Origin: G963677185 sp963677185 | Lineage (GTDB): Bacteria > Bacillota > Syntrophomonadia > Syntrophomonadales > Syntrophomonadaceae | Length of the DNA: 64,000 bases | Direction of reading: 5' to 3' | Assembly: GCA_963677185.1 (NCBI GenBank) | Contig: OY781889.1 | Location: 1,054,001-1,118,000 of the forward strand | Shown here: positions 17,926 to 26,772 of the stretch, piece by piece | Numbering within the stretch: the first letter of the stretch is position 1 | Layout of the letters: each line of letters opens with the position of its first letter | Translations under genes and position numbers: made by a program | Notes under the pieces: model-generated | What the model was told of the DNA's origin: nothing | The model's input: the letters and a program-made list of their open reading frames with translations, nothing else | Databases searched by the model: none

Positions 17926-19005
17926 ATGGAAGAACTGAACCTGATGAAAAGGGAAGAGCTGGATCAGAAAATGAATGAGGTGGCTCTGCAAGCCAAGAAT
18001 TCTCCTGAAATAACCGGCCTGGCCGGACAGCTTGATTTCATGAATCCCCAGTCGCTGATGAGTTTTGGACAGGCGCCAGCCGAAGAGATTTCTCGTTTTG
18101 CCGACCGTATTTTAAGCACGATCAACCAGTCGTACGTAGAAGACAGCGGCGATATTCTCAAGCAACTGGCTGCTATTATGAAAAAGGTGGACTTGAATGA
18201 TCTGGAAGAAACCAAGCGCGGTTTGCTGTCTTCTCTTTTTAAGAAGGTTTCTGATTCGGTAGAACAATTGCTGGCCAAATACAAAACCATGGATAATGAA
18301 ATCTCTAAAATCTATGTTCAGATCAAGAGTTACGAATCGGAAATCGATAAAAACAACCGGATTCTGGACGAGTTGTTCGACAAAAATCTTTTCTATTATG
18401 AAGATCTGGAAAAATATATCGCGGCTGGCCGGTATGCGATCGATCAAGCCGGGAATACGGTCGTGCCTCAACTCGAAAAGCAGGCGGCCAGTGGCGCCGA
18501 AATGGATATAATAAATTTGCAGAATGCTCGTCAGGCCCTGGAAATGCTGGACAATCGGGTGCACGATTTGGAACTGGCACGTATGGTGGCTTTGCAGACT
18601 ATTCCCCAGATAAAGCTCATTCAAAATGGGAATTATAATTTGTTGCGGAAAATTGACTCCGCATTTGTCATAACCATCCCGGTCTTTAAGACCGGCATGA
18701 TCCAGGCGATTACGATTAAGCGTCAGAAAGTCCAGGCCGAGGCCCTGAAAGCCCTGGACGAAACCACCAATGAGATGCTGCTTCGCAATGCCCAAAATAT
18801 TGCCCAGCAGTCTGTTGACATAGCCAGGCTATCCGGGGGGACGTCGGTTAAGGTTGAAACCCTGGAAAAAACTTATGCTACTATAATGCAGGGGATTGAG
18901 GAAACCAGGGCCATTGAAGATGGCAACAAGAAGCTGCGCGAAGAAAGCCGGGCTCGTTTGGAGAAACTGCAGGCTGATATGGAGAAAAGAAGAATGCAGA
19001 TGTAA
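17926..19005 (+). CDS. telA: TelA/KlaA/YaaN family toxic-anion-resistance protein
   Basis: 359 aa from ATG 17926 behind AAAGGGG. The protein is almost entirely alpha-helical and coiled-coil. It carries typical family segments: RFADRILSTINQS near residue 60, VKIYVQIKSYESEIDKNNRILDELF-type helices near 120-160, and the C-terminal DSAFVITIPVFKTGMIQAI / ALDETTNEMLLRNA region. TelA proteins are linked to tellurite, colicin and antibiotic tolerance; the mechanism is unknown. It lies 110 bases behind the YceG-like gene, as in the yceG-yceH pair of Bacillus. No TerD or TerC gene is present in the window. Confidence 0.88.
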   Translation: MEELNLMKREELDQKMNEVALQAKNSPEITGLAGQLDFMNPQSLMSFGQAPAEEISRFADRILSTINQSYVEDSGDILKQLAAIMKKVDLNDLEETKRGLLSSLFKKVSDSVEQLLAKYKTMDNEISKIYVQIKSYESEIDKNNRILDELFDKNLFYYEDLEKYIAAGRYAIDQAGNTVVPQLEKQAASGAEMDIINLQNARQALEMLDNRVHDLELARMVALQTIPQIKLIQNGNYNLLRKIDSAFVITIPVFKTGMIQAITIKRQKVQAEALKALDETTNEMLLRNAQNIAQQSVDIARLSGGTSVKVETLEKTYATIMQGIEETRAIEDGNKKLREESRARLEKLQADMEKRRMQM

Positions 19006-19083
19006 GCAGTCCGGAGATGTCAAGATTATTACTCATACCCTGACAAACAGGCCGGTAATTTCAGAACTAGTAAGGAGATACCA

Positions 19084-20202
19084 ATGTTAACAAGCCGTGT
19101 TGTTGCTGAACAGGAGATTGATCGCTTTAACAAGTTCGTGGCCGCTCATCCGAAAGGCCATTTTCTTCAAAGGAGCGAGTGGGGAGATGTCAAAGGAAGC
19201 ATGGGCTGGAATAAGCTCCCCATGGTGGTGGAAGAAGATGGAGCCGTTAAGGCGGCCATATTAATATTAAAACGCAGGCTGCCGTTGCCGCTGGTGAACC
19301 GTTGCGTGTTCTACGCCCCCCGTGGACCTGTGGCCGATATTCACGATCCTGTAGTTATGAAAGCGCTGGTTGAAGGCACTCGGCGCCTGGCCAGGCAGCA
19401 CGGAGCCATTTTTCTCAAGATAGATCCCGATGTAAAAAAAGATGACATGCTATTCCAGGAAGTATTAACCGGACTGGGATTTCACCGCAATGAAACCGGG
19501 CTGGACTTTGAAGGAGTGCAGCCTGCCTTTGTATTCCGCCTGGACATTCATGACAGCGAAGAGGAAATTCTGGCACGCATGCATTCCAAAACCCGTTATA
19601 ATATTCGCCTGGCAGAAAAAAAGGGTGTAAGTATTCGCGAAGTAGTGGATAAGGAAGATCTCAAGGTATTCTACGATGTGCTGACCGAGACAGCTGACCG
19701 GGACGATTTTTTAATTCGCGACTACCAGTATTTTGAAAGTATATGGGATAACATGGTGGAAAAAGGACTGGCGAGGATTTTCCTGGGAGAATACCAGGGG
19801 CAGATCATAGCAGGCACCCTGGCTCTTATCAATGGCGATAAGACCTGGTATCTTTATGGCGCTTCCAGCAACCGCTTCAGAAATGTTATGCCCAACTACC
19901 TGATCCAATGGGAAATGATACGCTGGGCCAAGCGGCAGGCTTGTACGCTGTATGATTTCCGCGGTGTTTCCGGAGATATGGACGAGAGTAATCCGCTTTA
20001 CGGGCTGTACCGTTTCAAAAAGGGTTTTAATGGAGAATTCACGGAGTTTGCCGGTGACTGGGACCTGGTGTATTCCAGTTTCTATTATTTCTTATGGAAC
20101 AGGGCTTTGCCGGTCTACAAAGACTTGATTCGCAAGAAAGCTCAAAAAGAAAGGAAACGAGGGGAAACAGATGGAATTAGCGCCAATGAATCGGTGGATT
20201 GA
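19084..20202 (+). CDS. FemX/FemAB-like peptidyltransferase (peptidoglycan cross-bridge family)
   Basis: 372 aa from ATG 19084 behind AAGGAGAT. It has the two-GNAT layout of the FemABX family: an N-terminal GNAT-like half (HFLQRSEWGDVK) and a second half with MHSKTRYNIRLAEKKGV, GEYQGQIIAGTLALINGDKTWYLYGAS and the terminal LYDFRGVSGDMDESNPLYGLYRFKKGFNGEF. These enzymes add amino acids from aminoacyl-tRNA to the lipid II stem peptide. The last 32 bases overlap the alanine racemase start, so both are probably made together for cell-wall synthesis. The amino acid added is unknown. Confidence 0.9.
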   Translation: MLTSRVVAEQEIDRFNKFVAAHPKGHFLQRSEWGDVKGSMGWNKLPMVVEEDGAVKAAILILKRRLPLPLVNRCVFYAPRGPVADIHDPVVMKALVEGTRRLARQHGAIFLKIDPDVKKDDMLFQEVLTGLGFHRNETGLDFEGVQPAFVFRLDIHDSEEEILARMHSKTRYNIRLAEKKGVSIREVVDKEDLKVFYDVLTETADRDDFLIRDYQYFESIWDNMVEKGLARIFLGEYQGQIIAGTLALINGDKTWYLYGASSNRFRNVMPNYLIQWEMIRWAKRQACTLYDFRGVSGDMDESNPLYGLYRFKKGFNGEFTEFAGDWDLVYSSFYYFLWNRALPVYKDLIRKKAQKERKRGETDGISANESVD

Positions 20203-21367
20203 GATTGATCTGGATGCTATCGTTCATAATTATCGACAGATTATCAGTCGCCTGGATGATAAGACCAGGCTGATTGCGGTGGTTAAAGCTGATGCTTACG
20301 GGCAGGGGGCGGGTGTTGCCGCTCTGGCCTTGCAACAGCAGGGCGTGGATTTTTTTGCCGTGACCTATTTGGATGAAGCGCTGGATTTGCGCAAAAACGG
20401 GATTAACGGCGACATCCTGGTATTTGCGCCTGCTATAACTGTCGATGAAGTCAAGGAAGCTATCCGCAATCACGTGACCCTTACGGTCAATTCGCTTTTT
20501 GACGCCGAGTTGTATGAAAATGTCAGCTTTGGCATGAACATGGATTTGAAGGTGCACATTAAGGTAGATACAGGCCTGGGCCGATTTGGCGTAAAGCCGG
20601 ATCAAGTAAGAGAGGTAATTCAGTTTCTTAATACCAACGAACATATCTATATCGAAGGCATATATACTCATTTTGCCGAAGCGATGGTTTCCAGCCCCAA
20701 ATACACCGAATATCAATTTGGCATGTTCCAGAACATCCTGGATGAACTGAGAGAAGAACGGATCAAGATTCCTATAAGGCATTGTGCAAACAGTGCCGCC
20801 TTTTTAAAATATCCTCAAATGCATCTAGACGCAGTTAGAATTGGCACTCTTCTGTCCGGTCAGTATCCTGCAGGAAAATACCAGCGGACACTTGCATTAA
20901 AAGATCCATTCACAATGAAAAGTAGAATAATAGCGATTCGCAATATGCCGGCTGGTTCATATTTAGGCTATAACCGAAGCTACAAATTAAAGAAGCCAGC
21001 GTCGATAGCCGTGATACCAGTAGGCTATCATGACGGATACAACGTTGATGTAGCTAACAAAGGCGCTGGCCTTGCCGATGTGGTGAAAAAAATGGCGAAA
21101 GCGTTGCTGACTTATTTCGATATTTCTCGTTTTACCCCTGGTGTTAAAATAAATGGAGTAGCATATCCGGTTAGAGGCAAAGTTTTTATGCAGATGGCAC
21201 TGGTGGAAATTCCGCTCGTCAGCAATATCAATGTAGGCGACGAAGTTGAGGTGCCAGCCAGAAAGACCCTGGTATCACCGGCTATAAAGCGGGTTTTTAT
21301 AACCGGAGGAGATGCCGTAAAGATTAGTGATTTAGACAGAACCCGCTATGTGGTTAGTGAGAGCTAA
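20171..21367 (+). CDS. alr: Alanine racemase
   Basis: 398 aa from ATG 20171 behind GAGGGGAAA. PLP-dependent enzyme interconverting L- and D-alanine for peptidoglycan. The PLP lysine is Lys39 in AVVKADAYGQG. The second catalytic base is probably Tyr271 in GYNRSYKL, followed by the usual PVGYHDG. The PLP-phosphate region reads VRIGTLLSGQYP in place of the more common RPGIMLYG form, so it is a somewhat divergent subgroup and a different amino-acid preference is possible. It overlaps the femX-like gene by 32 bases and forms a two-gene unit with it. Confidence 0.88.
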   Translation: MELAPMNRWIEIDLDAIVHNYRQIISRLDDKTRLIAVVKADAYGQGAGVAALALQQQGVDFFAVTYLDEALDLRKNGINGDILVFAPAITVDEVKEAIRNHVTLTVNSLFDAELYENVSFGMNMDLKVHIKVDTGLGRFGVKPDQVREVIQFLNTNEHIYIEGIYTHFAEAMVSSPKYTEYQFGMFQNILDELREERIKIPIRHCANSAAFLKYPQMHLDAVRIGTLLSGQYPAGKYQRTLALKDPFTMKSRIIAIRNMPAGSYLGYNRSYKLKKPASIAVIPVGYHDGYNVDVANKGAGLADVVKKMAKALLTYFDISRFTPGVKINGVAYPVRGKVFMQMALVEIPLVSNINVGDEVEVPARKTLVSPAIKRVFITGGDAVKISDLDRTRYVVSES

Positions 21368-21520
21368 ACGAACGCATAATATTCCTTCACATGGGACCTT
21401 TCGTTAAGTGATGCCGTGTTCGCGCTCCCCTGGATACTTGTTGCGAGCTGGCATTATTCGCTTTTCCATACGTAGTATTAATATCAAGCGTTGAAGTATG
21501 GCTACAAGCTGGAGGACGTT

Positions 21521-21883
21521 ATGAACGGAAGAATTCTGATAGTTGATGATCAAAAAGGGGTTAGAAAGCTTCTGGAAGAGCTTTTTAAGAAGGACGGCTG
21601 GGAAGTTGTTACCGCTACGGACGGGCGCGAAGCTGTGGCCAAGGCAGATGAGACCAGGCCTAATATAATACTTATGGATGTGAAAATGCCGAATATGAAT
21701 GGTCTGGAAGCTTCTTTAATCATTTTGCAAAAACATTCCGACATTCCAATTATGATGATGACCGCTTACGGCGAAATCGAAACCGTAAAAAGCGCCATGG
21801 ACGCAGGGGTTAAAAAGTGCATCAGCAAACCCTTTGACATCATGGTATTGAAAGAAATGGTTTACGAATTAGCTGCCAATTAA
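21521..21883 (+). CDS. spo0F: Spo0F-like single-domain response regulator
   Basis: 120 aa from ATG 21521 behind GGAGGA (21511-21516); a TTG 30 bases earlier is not supported. The protein is a lone receiver domain with no output domain. It has the acidic pair in LIVDDQKGVRKLL, phospho-acceptor Asp in ILMDVKMPNMNG, conserved Thr in MMMTAYGE and Lys in SKPFDI. It is close in sequence and length to Spo0F, the phosphotransfer intermediate of the sporulation phosphorelay. The gene order spo0F-fba-tal-glpX-rho is the Firmicute arrangement, which supports the name. Confidence 0.88.
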   Translation: MNGRILIVDDQKGVRKLLEELFKKDGWEVVTATDGREAVAKADETRPNIILMDVKMPNMNGLEASLIILQKHSDIPIMMMTAYGEIETVKSAMDAGVKKCISKPFDIMVLKEMVYELAAN

Positions 21884-21981
21884 TCAACGCGCTTTCCTGC
21901 ATTAACATTTCATAATTTTGAACTGGATTTTTAATCTCCCAGGCCGGATAATAGTGCATAGATATTTGGGAGGTGATTGGC

Positions 21982-22836
21982 GTGGCATTGGTTCCCGTTG
22001 CGGACCTGCTAAGAAAAGCTGATAAAGGCGGTTATGCCGTAGGCGCCTTTAATGCAAACAATATGGAAATTATTCAGGCAATTGTAAGAGCTGCTGAACA
22101 GGAACAAGCACCAGTAATTCTTCAAGCCAGCCAGGGTGCAATTTCGTATGCCGGTCTGGACTACATAACCGGTATAGTTAAAATTGCTTCCGAAGCATCA
22201 AATGTTCCCATAGCACTGCACCTCGATCATGGCACCGACTTTGGCGAGCTTATGCGCTGCATCCGTATTGGCTTCAGTTCCGTCATGTATGATGGCTCAA
22301 AATTGCCGCTGGAAGAAAACATTGCCATGACCAGGAAAGTATTGGAAATCGCTCGTCCTATCGGAGTTTCTGTTGAGGCAGAGCTGGGGAAAATCGGTGG
22401 TACAGAAGACCATATTACGGTCAGTGATCAAGAAGCTATGTTTACATCGGTTGAAGAAGCGGCGTATTTTGTCAGGGAGACAGGAGTGGATAGCCTGGCG
22501 ATAGCGATCGGAACCGCACACGGGCAGTATAAGGGTGAGCCGCGGCTCGATTATGAACGGCTGGCAGCGATTAAAGCGGTCGCGCCGGTTCCGATTGTAT
22601 TGCATGGATCTTCAGGAGTGCCTGATGAAGCTGTTCGAAAGGCAATAGAGCTTGGTGTCTGCAAAGTTAACATAGACACTAACATCCGTGAAGCTTTTGT
22701 ATGGAAGATGAGAGAGCTTATCGCCGCCAATCCCGGCGAAATCGATCCGCGCAAGATTCTGGGACCGGCTCGTGATGCGGCCAAAGATTTGATCGCGGAA
22801 AAGATCCGCCTTTTTGGTAGTTCAGGCAAAGCTTAG
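21982..22836 (+). CDS. fba: Class II fructose-bisphosphate aldolase
   Basis: 284 aa from GTG 21982 behind GGGAGGTGA; another GTG 9 bases upstream falls inside that site. Zinc-dependent cleavage of fructose 1,6-bisphosphate to dihydroxyacetone phosphate and glyceraldehyde 3-phosphate, or the reverse in gluconeogenesis. Visible motifs are GAFNANNMEI, the metal/catalytic ALHLDHGTDF, EAELGKIGG, AIGTAHGQYKG, VLHGSSGVPD and NIDTNIREAF. The length is typical of the Bacillus-type subgroup. It is followed by the transaldolase-family gene and glpX, giving a sugar-phosphate operon. Confidence 0.95.
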   Translation: MALVPVADLLRKADKGGYAVGAFNANNMEIIQAIVRAAEQEQAPVILQASQGAISYAGLDYITGIVKIASEASNVPIALHLDHGTDFGELMRCIRIGFSSVMYDGSKLPLEENIAMTRKVLEIARPIGVSVEAELGKIGGTEDHITVSDQEAMFTSVEEAAYFVRETGVDSLAIAIGTAHGQYKGEPRLDYERLAAIKAVAPVPIVLHGSSGVPDEAVRKAIELGVCKVNIDTNIREAFVWKMRELIAANPGEIDPRKILGPARDAAKDLIAEKIRLFGSSGKA

Positions 22837-22921
22837 TCACATAGGGCTTCAAGCGGAGCAGTATGGTTGTATGGCAGAAAGACAAGGAATAACTTGCGAA
22901 ATATACGGAGGATGGCAGATA

Positions 22922-23566
22922 ATGCGTATTTTTATCGATTCAGCCAATATGAACGAAATACGGGAAATACACGCCATGGGCTTCCTGGATGGCGTCACCA
23001 CCAATCCCACGCTGGTAGCCAGGGAGAAAACGGGCTATCATCAGTTGATTACTGATATATGCAATTTGACTGATCGCCCGGTCAGCGCCGAGGTTATTAG
23101 CGTTGAAGAAGAGGGCATGCTTCGCGAAGCCAGGGCATTAGCGGCTCTGCATCACCAGGTGGTGATCAAGGTCCCGATAACTGAAACTGGCCTGCGGGTG
23201 ATCAGCATATTGAAAGCCGAAGGTATCAATTGCAACGCCACTCTGGTTTTTTCTCCCACGCAAGCCTTGCTGGCCGCAAGGGCCGGGGCGGCATATGTCA
23301 GCCCCTTTATTGGACGTTTGGATGACATTGCCAATGACGGGATGCAGATTCTGGCCGACATTATTCAAATATTTGACCAATATATGCTGGACACCGAAGT
23401 CATTGCAGCCAGTATACGGCATCCCGTGCATGTCGTGGAATGTGCACGCATTGGAGCGCATATTGCTACAGTACCGTTTGAGATTATTAAAAAGATGATA
23501 CATCATCCCCTTACCGACGCCGGTATCGAGCGTTTTTTAGACGACTGGAGAAAGGCTCAGGCATAA
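22922..23566 (+). CDS. tal: Transaldolase / fructose-6-phosphate aldolase family protein
   Basis: 214 aa from ATG 22922 behind GGAGG; the frame is open further upstream but without a site, and 214 aa is the usual length. Family motifs are MRIFIDSANMNEIRE, DGVTTNPTLVARE, the Schiff-base lysine in HHQVVIKVPITETG, and NATLVFSPTQALLAARAGAAYVSPFIGRLDD. The short form belongs to the MipB/TalC group, which includes both transaldolases and F6P aldolases; sequence alone does not separate them. It shares an operon with fba and glpX. Confidence 0.93.
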   Translation: MRIFIDSANMNEIREIHAMGFLDGVTTNPTLVAREKTGYHQLITDICNLTDRPVSAEVISVEEEGMLREARALAALHHQVVIKVPITETGLRVISILKAEGINCNATLVFSPTQALLAARAGAAYVSPFIGRLDDIANDGMQILADIIQIFDQYMLDTEVIAASIRHPVHVVECARIGAHIATVPFEIIKKMIHHPLTDAGIERFLDDWRKAQA

Positions 23567-23591
23567 GGGATTTATTAAGGAGGAGACAGTT

Positions 23592-24578
23592 TTGGAAAGA
23601 GAACTTGCGCTTGAGTTTGCACGGGTAACTGAGGCTGCCGCCCTGGCTTCGGCTCGCTGGGTGGGACGGGGAGACAAGGAAGCAGCCGATGATGCCGCTG
23701 TAACAGCGATGAGAGTGATGTTTGACACTGTCTCCATTGAAGGCGTTGTTGTTATTGGCGAGGGTGAAATGGATGAAGCTCCGATGCTTTATATCGGGGA
23801 AAAAGTCGGAAATGGAGCTATGCCCCAGGTAGACATAGCGGTTGATCCGCTGGAAGGAACCAACCTGGTGGCCAAGGGTCTGAATGGAGCCATCGCCGTT
23901 ATGGCGTGCTCTCCCCGGGGCACCTTGCTGCACGCACCCGATATGTACATGGACAAGATCGCCGTTGGTCCGGAAGCAAAAGGCCGGGTGTTTTTAGATG
24001 CACCGGTCAAGGAGAATGTTCGCCAGGTGGCCAGAGCTCTGGATAAGGCTATAAGTGAAGTAACCGTGGTTATCCTCGATCGGCCCCGCCACCAGCAGAT
24101 AATTGAGGAAATTCGAAGTATCGGCGCCAGAATTCAACTGATTACCGATGGAGATGTTTCTCCTGCCGTGGCTGCGGCTTATGAGGATTCAGGAGTTGAT
24201 ATGCTGATTGGTATCGGCGGAGCTCCAGAAGGTGTTATCAGTGCTGCGGCACTCAAGTGCCTGGGGGGAGATTTTCAGGGGCGGCTTTGGCCGGAAGATG
24301 ACGAAGACATCGCTCGGTGCAGGACTATGGGCATAAGCGACGAGAAAAAACTGATAACATTGGATGAAATGGTTAATACTGATGACGTTATTTTTGTTGC
24401 CACTGGAATTACAGATTCATTTCTCTTGAAAGGCGTTAGATATCTGAAGAGAAGGGCGATTACCCAGACCCTGGTAATGCGCAGCGCTTCAGGTACGATA
24501 CGCTTCATCGAAGCCAACCACAATCTTGATACAAAACCGCTGTTTAAAGATCCAAAAATAATTAGTAAGATGGAATGA
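23592..24578 (+). CDS. glpX: Class II fructose-1,6-bisphosphatase GlpX
   Basis: 328 aa from TTG 23592 behind AAGGAGGAG. Metal-dependent removal of the 1-phosphate from fructose 1,6-bisphosphate, the committed step of gluconeogenesis. Seen: ASARWVGRGDKEAADDAAV, VIGEGEMDEAPMLYIGE, the DPLEGTN metal/substrate motif, GGAPEGVISAAALKCLGGDFQG and the C-terminal RSASGTIRFIEANH. With fba and the transaldolase-family gene it suggests sugar phosphates are made from C2/C3 units, as expected of an acid-utilising anaerobe. No convincing terminator was seen before rho. Confidence 0.95.
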   Translation: MERELALEFARVTEAAALASARWVGRGDKEAADDAAVTAMRVMFDTVSIEGVVVIGEGEMDEAPMLYIGEKVGNGAMPQVDIAVDPLEGTNLVAKGLNGAIAVMACSPRGTLLHAPDMYMDKIAVGPEAKGRVFLDAPVKENVRQVARALDKAISEVTVVILDRPRHQQIIEEIRSIGARIQLITDGDVSPAVAAAYEDSGVDMLIGIGGAPEGVISAAALKCLGGDFQGRLWPEDDEDIARCRTMGISDEKKLITLDEMVNTDDVIFVATGITDSFLLKGVRYLKRRAITQTLVMRSASGTIRFIEANHNLDTKPLFKDPKIISKME

Positions 24579-24693
24579 ATTTTTTTGGGCGAAAAGTGCC
24601 GAAAAATAATGAATTAACCAGCTATTATCCGCTGGCAGGATTTATTGTCTCTCGGTATACACGTATTGCGGCATGTAAAAATAGCATCTGATA

Positions 24694-24721
24694 TTGACAG
24701 CGCCCATAGTAATTGTATTAA
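24694..24721 (+). promoter_or_regulatory. Likely rho promoter, TTGACA-16-TATTAA
   Basis: TTGACA (24694-24699) is followed after 16 bases by TATTAA (24716-24721), in a 360-base gap between glpX and rho. This leaves a leader of about 210 bases, room for the autoregulation usual for rho. The rest of the gap (24579-24938) holds no gene I can support. Confidence 0.6.
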
Positions 24722-24938
24722 TATTATATTACCTTCATAAGTCTCGGGCAAATTGCTACTTGTATCGTTTTCTCGGTGAGATAAGCATTTGAATTATAAG
24801 AATTAGGTAGAACTCACCCTCATATTGTTAACTTCAAAGCTCTTTATCTGTGTTATCTGTGAATTCCCGCGGTTAACCAAACAGGATAGGCTTCATTTTG
24901 CATTATTTGGGTCCAGTTTGTGAAAGAGGGGAATAACC

Positions 24939-26207
24939 TTGAACGTCAGTATTTCGGAACTTGAAAACAAAACCATGGTGGAATTGTATCAGATCGCCAG
25001 AGAGTGTAATATGGCAGGCTACTCCCGCCTTCGAAAAAAGGAAATGATCTTCGAAATAACCAAGATCCTGACCCAGTCAAATGAGCTATTGCAAGCTCAA
25101 GGAGTCTTAGACATCATGCAGGATGGTTATGGTTTCTTAAGACCGTTTTCCTATCTTCCCAGTCATGACGACATTTATGTTTCTCCGTCACAAATCCGCA
25201 AGTTCGATCTGAGGGTTGGCGACAAAGTATCGGGACAGGTAAGATCTCCGAAAGACAGCGAGCGTTTTTTTGCATTGCTCAAGGTTGAGGGAGTAAACGG
25301 CTTGCCGCCTGAAGAAGCTTCCAAGCGCATCTATTTTGACGCTCTAACCCCGCTTTATCCCAATCAACGGTACAAGTTGTCCACCAGCAAAGACGAATAT
25401 GCCACCCGGATAATTGACCTTGTGGCTCCTATTGGCAAAGGCCAGCGCGGCCTCATAGTAGCTCCACCGAAAGCTGGTAAAACCATGCTTCTTCAGAAAA
25501 TGGCCCAGGGCATAACTTTGAACCATCCCGAAGCCGAGCTGATGATTCTTCTAATCGATGAAAGACCTGAAGAAGTTACCGATATGCAGCGTTCCACCTC
25601 CGCCGAAGTAATCGCGTCAACATTTGATGAACCCCCGGAAAACCATGTTAAGATAGCTGAAATGGTTCTGGAAAGGGCTAAACGGATAGTGGAGCATAAG
25701 AAGGATGTAGTTATCCTGATGGATAGCATCACTCGTCTGGCCAGGGCTCATAACCTGGTTGTGCCTCCTTCGGGAAGAACTCTTTCCGGTGGCGTCGATC
25801 CCACCTCTCTGCATAAGCCCAAGCGCTTTTTCGGAGCGGCCAGGAATATAGAAGAGGGCGGCAGCCTCACTATCATAGCTACCGCTCTTATTGAAACCGG
25901 CTCACGCATGGATGAAGTCATATTTGAAGAATTCAAAGGCACTGGCAATATGGAACTGGTTCTGGATCGTAAGCTTTCCGACCGGCGCATTTTCCCGGCG
26001 ATTGATATCAGACGTTCAAGCACTCGCAAGGAAGAACTGCTATTTACACCTGAAGAAATGAACCTTATGCGTGATCTGCGCAGCGCTTTCGGTGATCTAA
26101 ACAATATGGACACAATGAACTTCATGATTGAAGCCATGAAAAAGACCAAAGCCAATGAAGATTTATTGAGAGCAGCACCGTATATGTTCGGCAAAAGGGC
26201 CATCTAA
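24939..26207 (+). CDS. rho: Transcription termination factor Rho
   Basis: 422 aa from TTG 24939 behind GAGGGG. Hexameric RNA helicase that ends transcripts. The N-terminal Rho-N fold (SELENKTMVELYQIARECNM) is followed by the RNA-binding cold-shock-like domain (LDIMQDGYGFLR) and the ATPase core with Walker A APPKAGKT, Walker B VVILMDSITRLARAHN, the Q-loop region GRTLSGGVDP and R-loop GSLTIIATALIETGSRMDEVIFEEFKG. Full length for the family. Immediately downstream is the array of hairpin repeats. Confidence 0.97.
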   Translation: MNVSISELENKTMVELYQIARECNMAGYSRLRKKEMIFEITKILTQSNELLQAQGVLDIMQDGYGFLRPFSYLPSHDDIYVSPSQIRKFDLRVGDKVSGQVRSPKDSERFFALLKVEGVNGLPPEEASKRIYFDALTPLYPNQRYKLSTSKDEYATRIIDLVAPIGKGQRGLIVAPPKAGKTMLLQKMAQGITLNHPEAELMILLIDERPEEVTDMQRSTSAEVIASTFDEPPENHVKIAEMVLERAKRIVEHKKDVVILMDSITRLARAHNLVVPPSGRTLSGGVDPTSLHKPKRFFGAARNIEEGGSLTIIATALIETGSRMDEVIFEEFKGTGNMELVLDRKLSDRRIFPAIDIRRSSTRKEELLFTPEEMNLMRDLRSAFGDLNNMDTMNFMIEAMKKTKANEDLLRAAPYMFGKRAI

Positions 26208-26209
26208 TA

Positions 26210-26321
26210 GGCGACAGCGGCGAATCTCTTTGTCATAAGAAAAGCTCCACTCACTCGACGTACGTTAAGTACGCCTCAATCGTGGACTTTGCTTATTCCG
26301 CGAGCTTCATCCACTGTCGCC
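26210..26321. repeat. Hairpin repeat, copy 1
   Basis: Begins 2 bases after the rho stop. Outer stem GGCGACAG/CTGTCGCC, middle stem ATAAG...CTTAT with TCCAC/GTGGA, and apical stem CGTAC-GTTAA-GTACG. The fixed blocks TTTGTCAT, CGACGTACGTTAAGTACGCC and CTTATTCCGCGAGCTTCATC recur in all copies of the array. Confidence 0.85.
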
Positions 26322-26339
26322 GATTACCTGCAGAATAGG

Positions 26340-26511
26340 CGGCGAATCTCTTTGTCATAAGCAACCTACCCTTGACGGTGCAGTTCTGCACCTAATGTCG
26401 ATGGATCGAATCGGGAGCGTAGTGACTGATGAGCATCGACCACTCGACGTACGTTAAGTACGCCTCAATCAGGGCCTTCACTTATTCCGCGAGCTTCATC
26501 CACTGTCGCCG
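26340..26511. repeat. Hairpin repeat, copy 2, with a 70-base insert
   Basis: Outer stem CGGCGA/TCGCCG, middle stem ATAAG/CTTAT and CCCT/AGGG, same apical block. About 70 extra bases (near 26374-26442) lie in the left arm and contain their own hairpins, GGTGCAG/CTGCACC (26377-26392) and GTCGATG/CATCGAC (26397-26440). Confidence 0.8.
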
Positions 26512-26528
26512 ATTACCTGCAGAATAGG

Positions 26529-26632
26529 CGGCGAATCTCTTTGTCATAAGCAAAGCCCCCTCGCTCGACGTACGTTAAGTACGCCTCAATCGAGGACTTC
26601 GCTTATTCCGCGAGCTTCATCCACTGTCGCCG
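26529..26632. repeat. Hairpin repeat, copy 3
   Basis: Outer stem CGGCGA/TCGCCG, ATAAGC/GCTTAT, and middle stem CCTCG/CGAGG where copy 1 has TCCAC/GTGGA; both arms changed together. A truncated fourth start (GGCGGCGAATCTCTTT) follows at 26649-26664. Confidence 0.85.
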
Positions 26633-26772
26633 ATTACCTGCACAATGGGCGGCGAATCTCTTTCCTTCCTTTCACCTTTCTATTTTTCCAGGAAAACATT
26701 ATATTAGTATTGTGCTGCATTCCGCCACGCAAGCTGGCGTTTAACAGCCTGGTCTATTCTGATTGAAACCTG

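Noticed and set aside
24579..24620. Terminator after glpX
   Set aside because: A T run is present but the neighbouring inverted repeat is too short and the T run comes before it.
26210..26664. Repeat array as a CRISPR
   Set aside because: Units are about 110-170 bases, imperfect and self-pairing, without regular spacers or cas genes.
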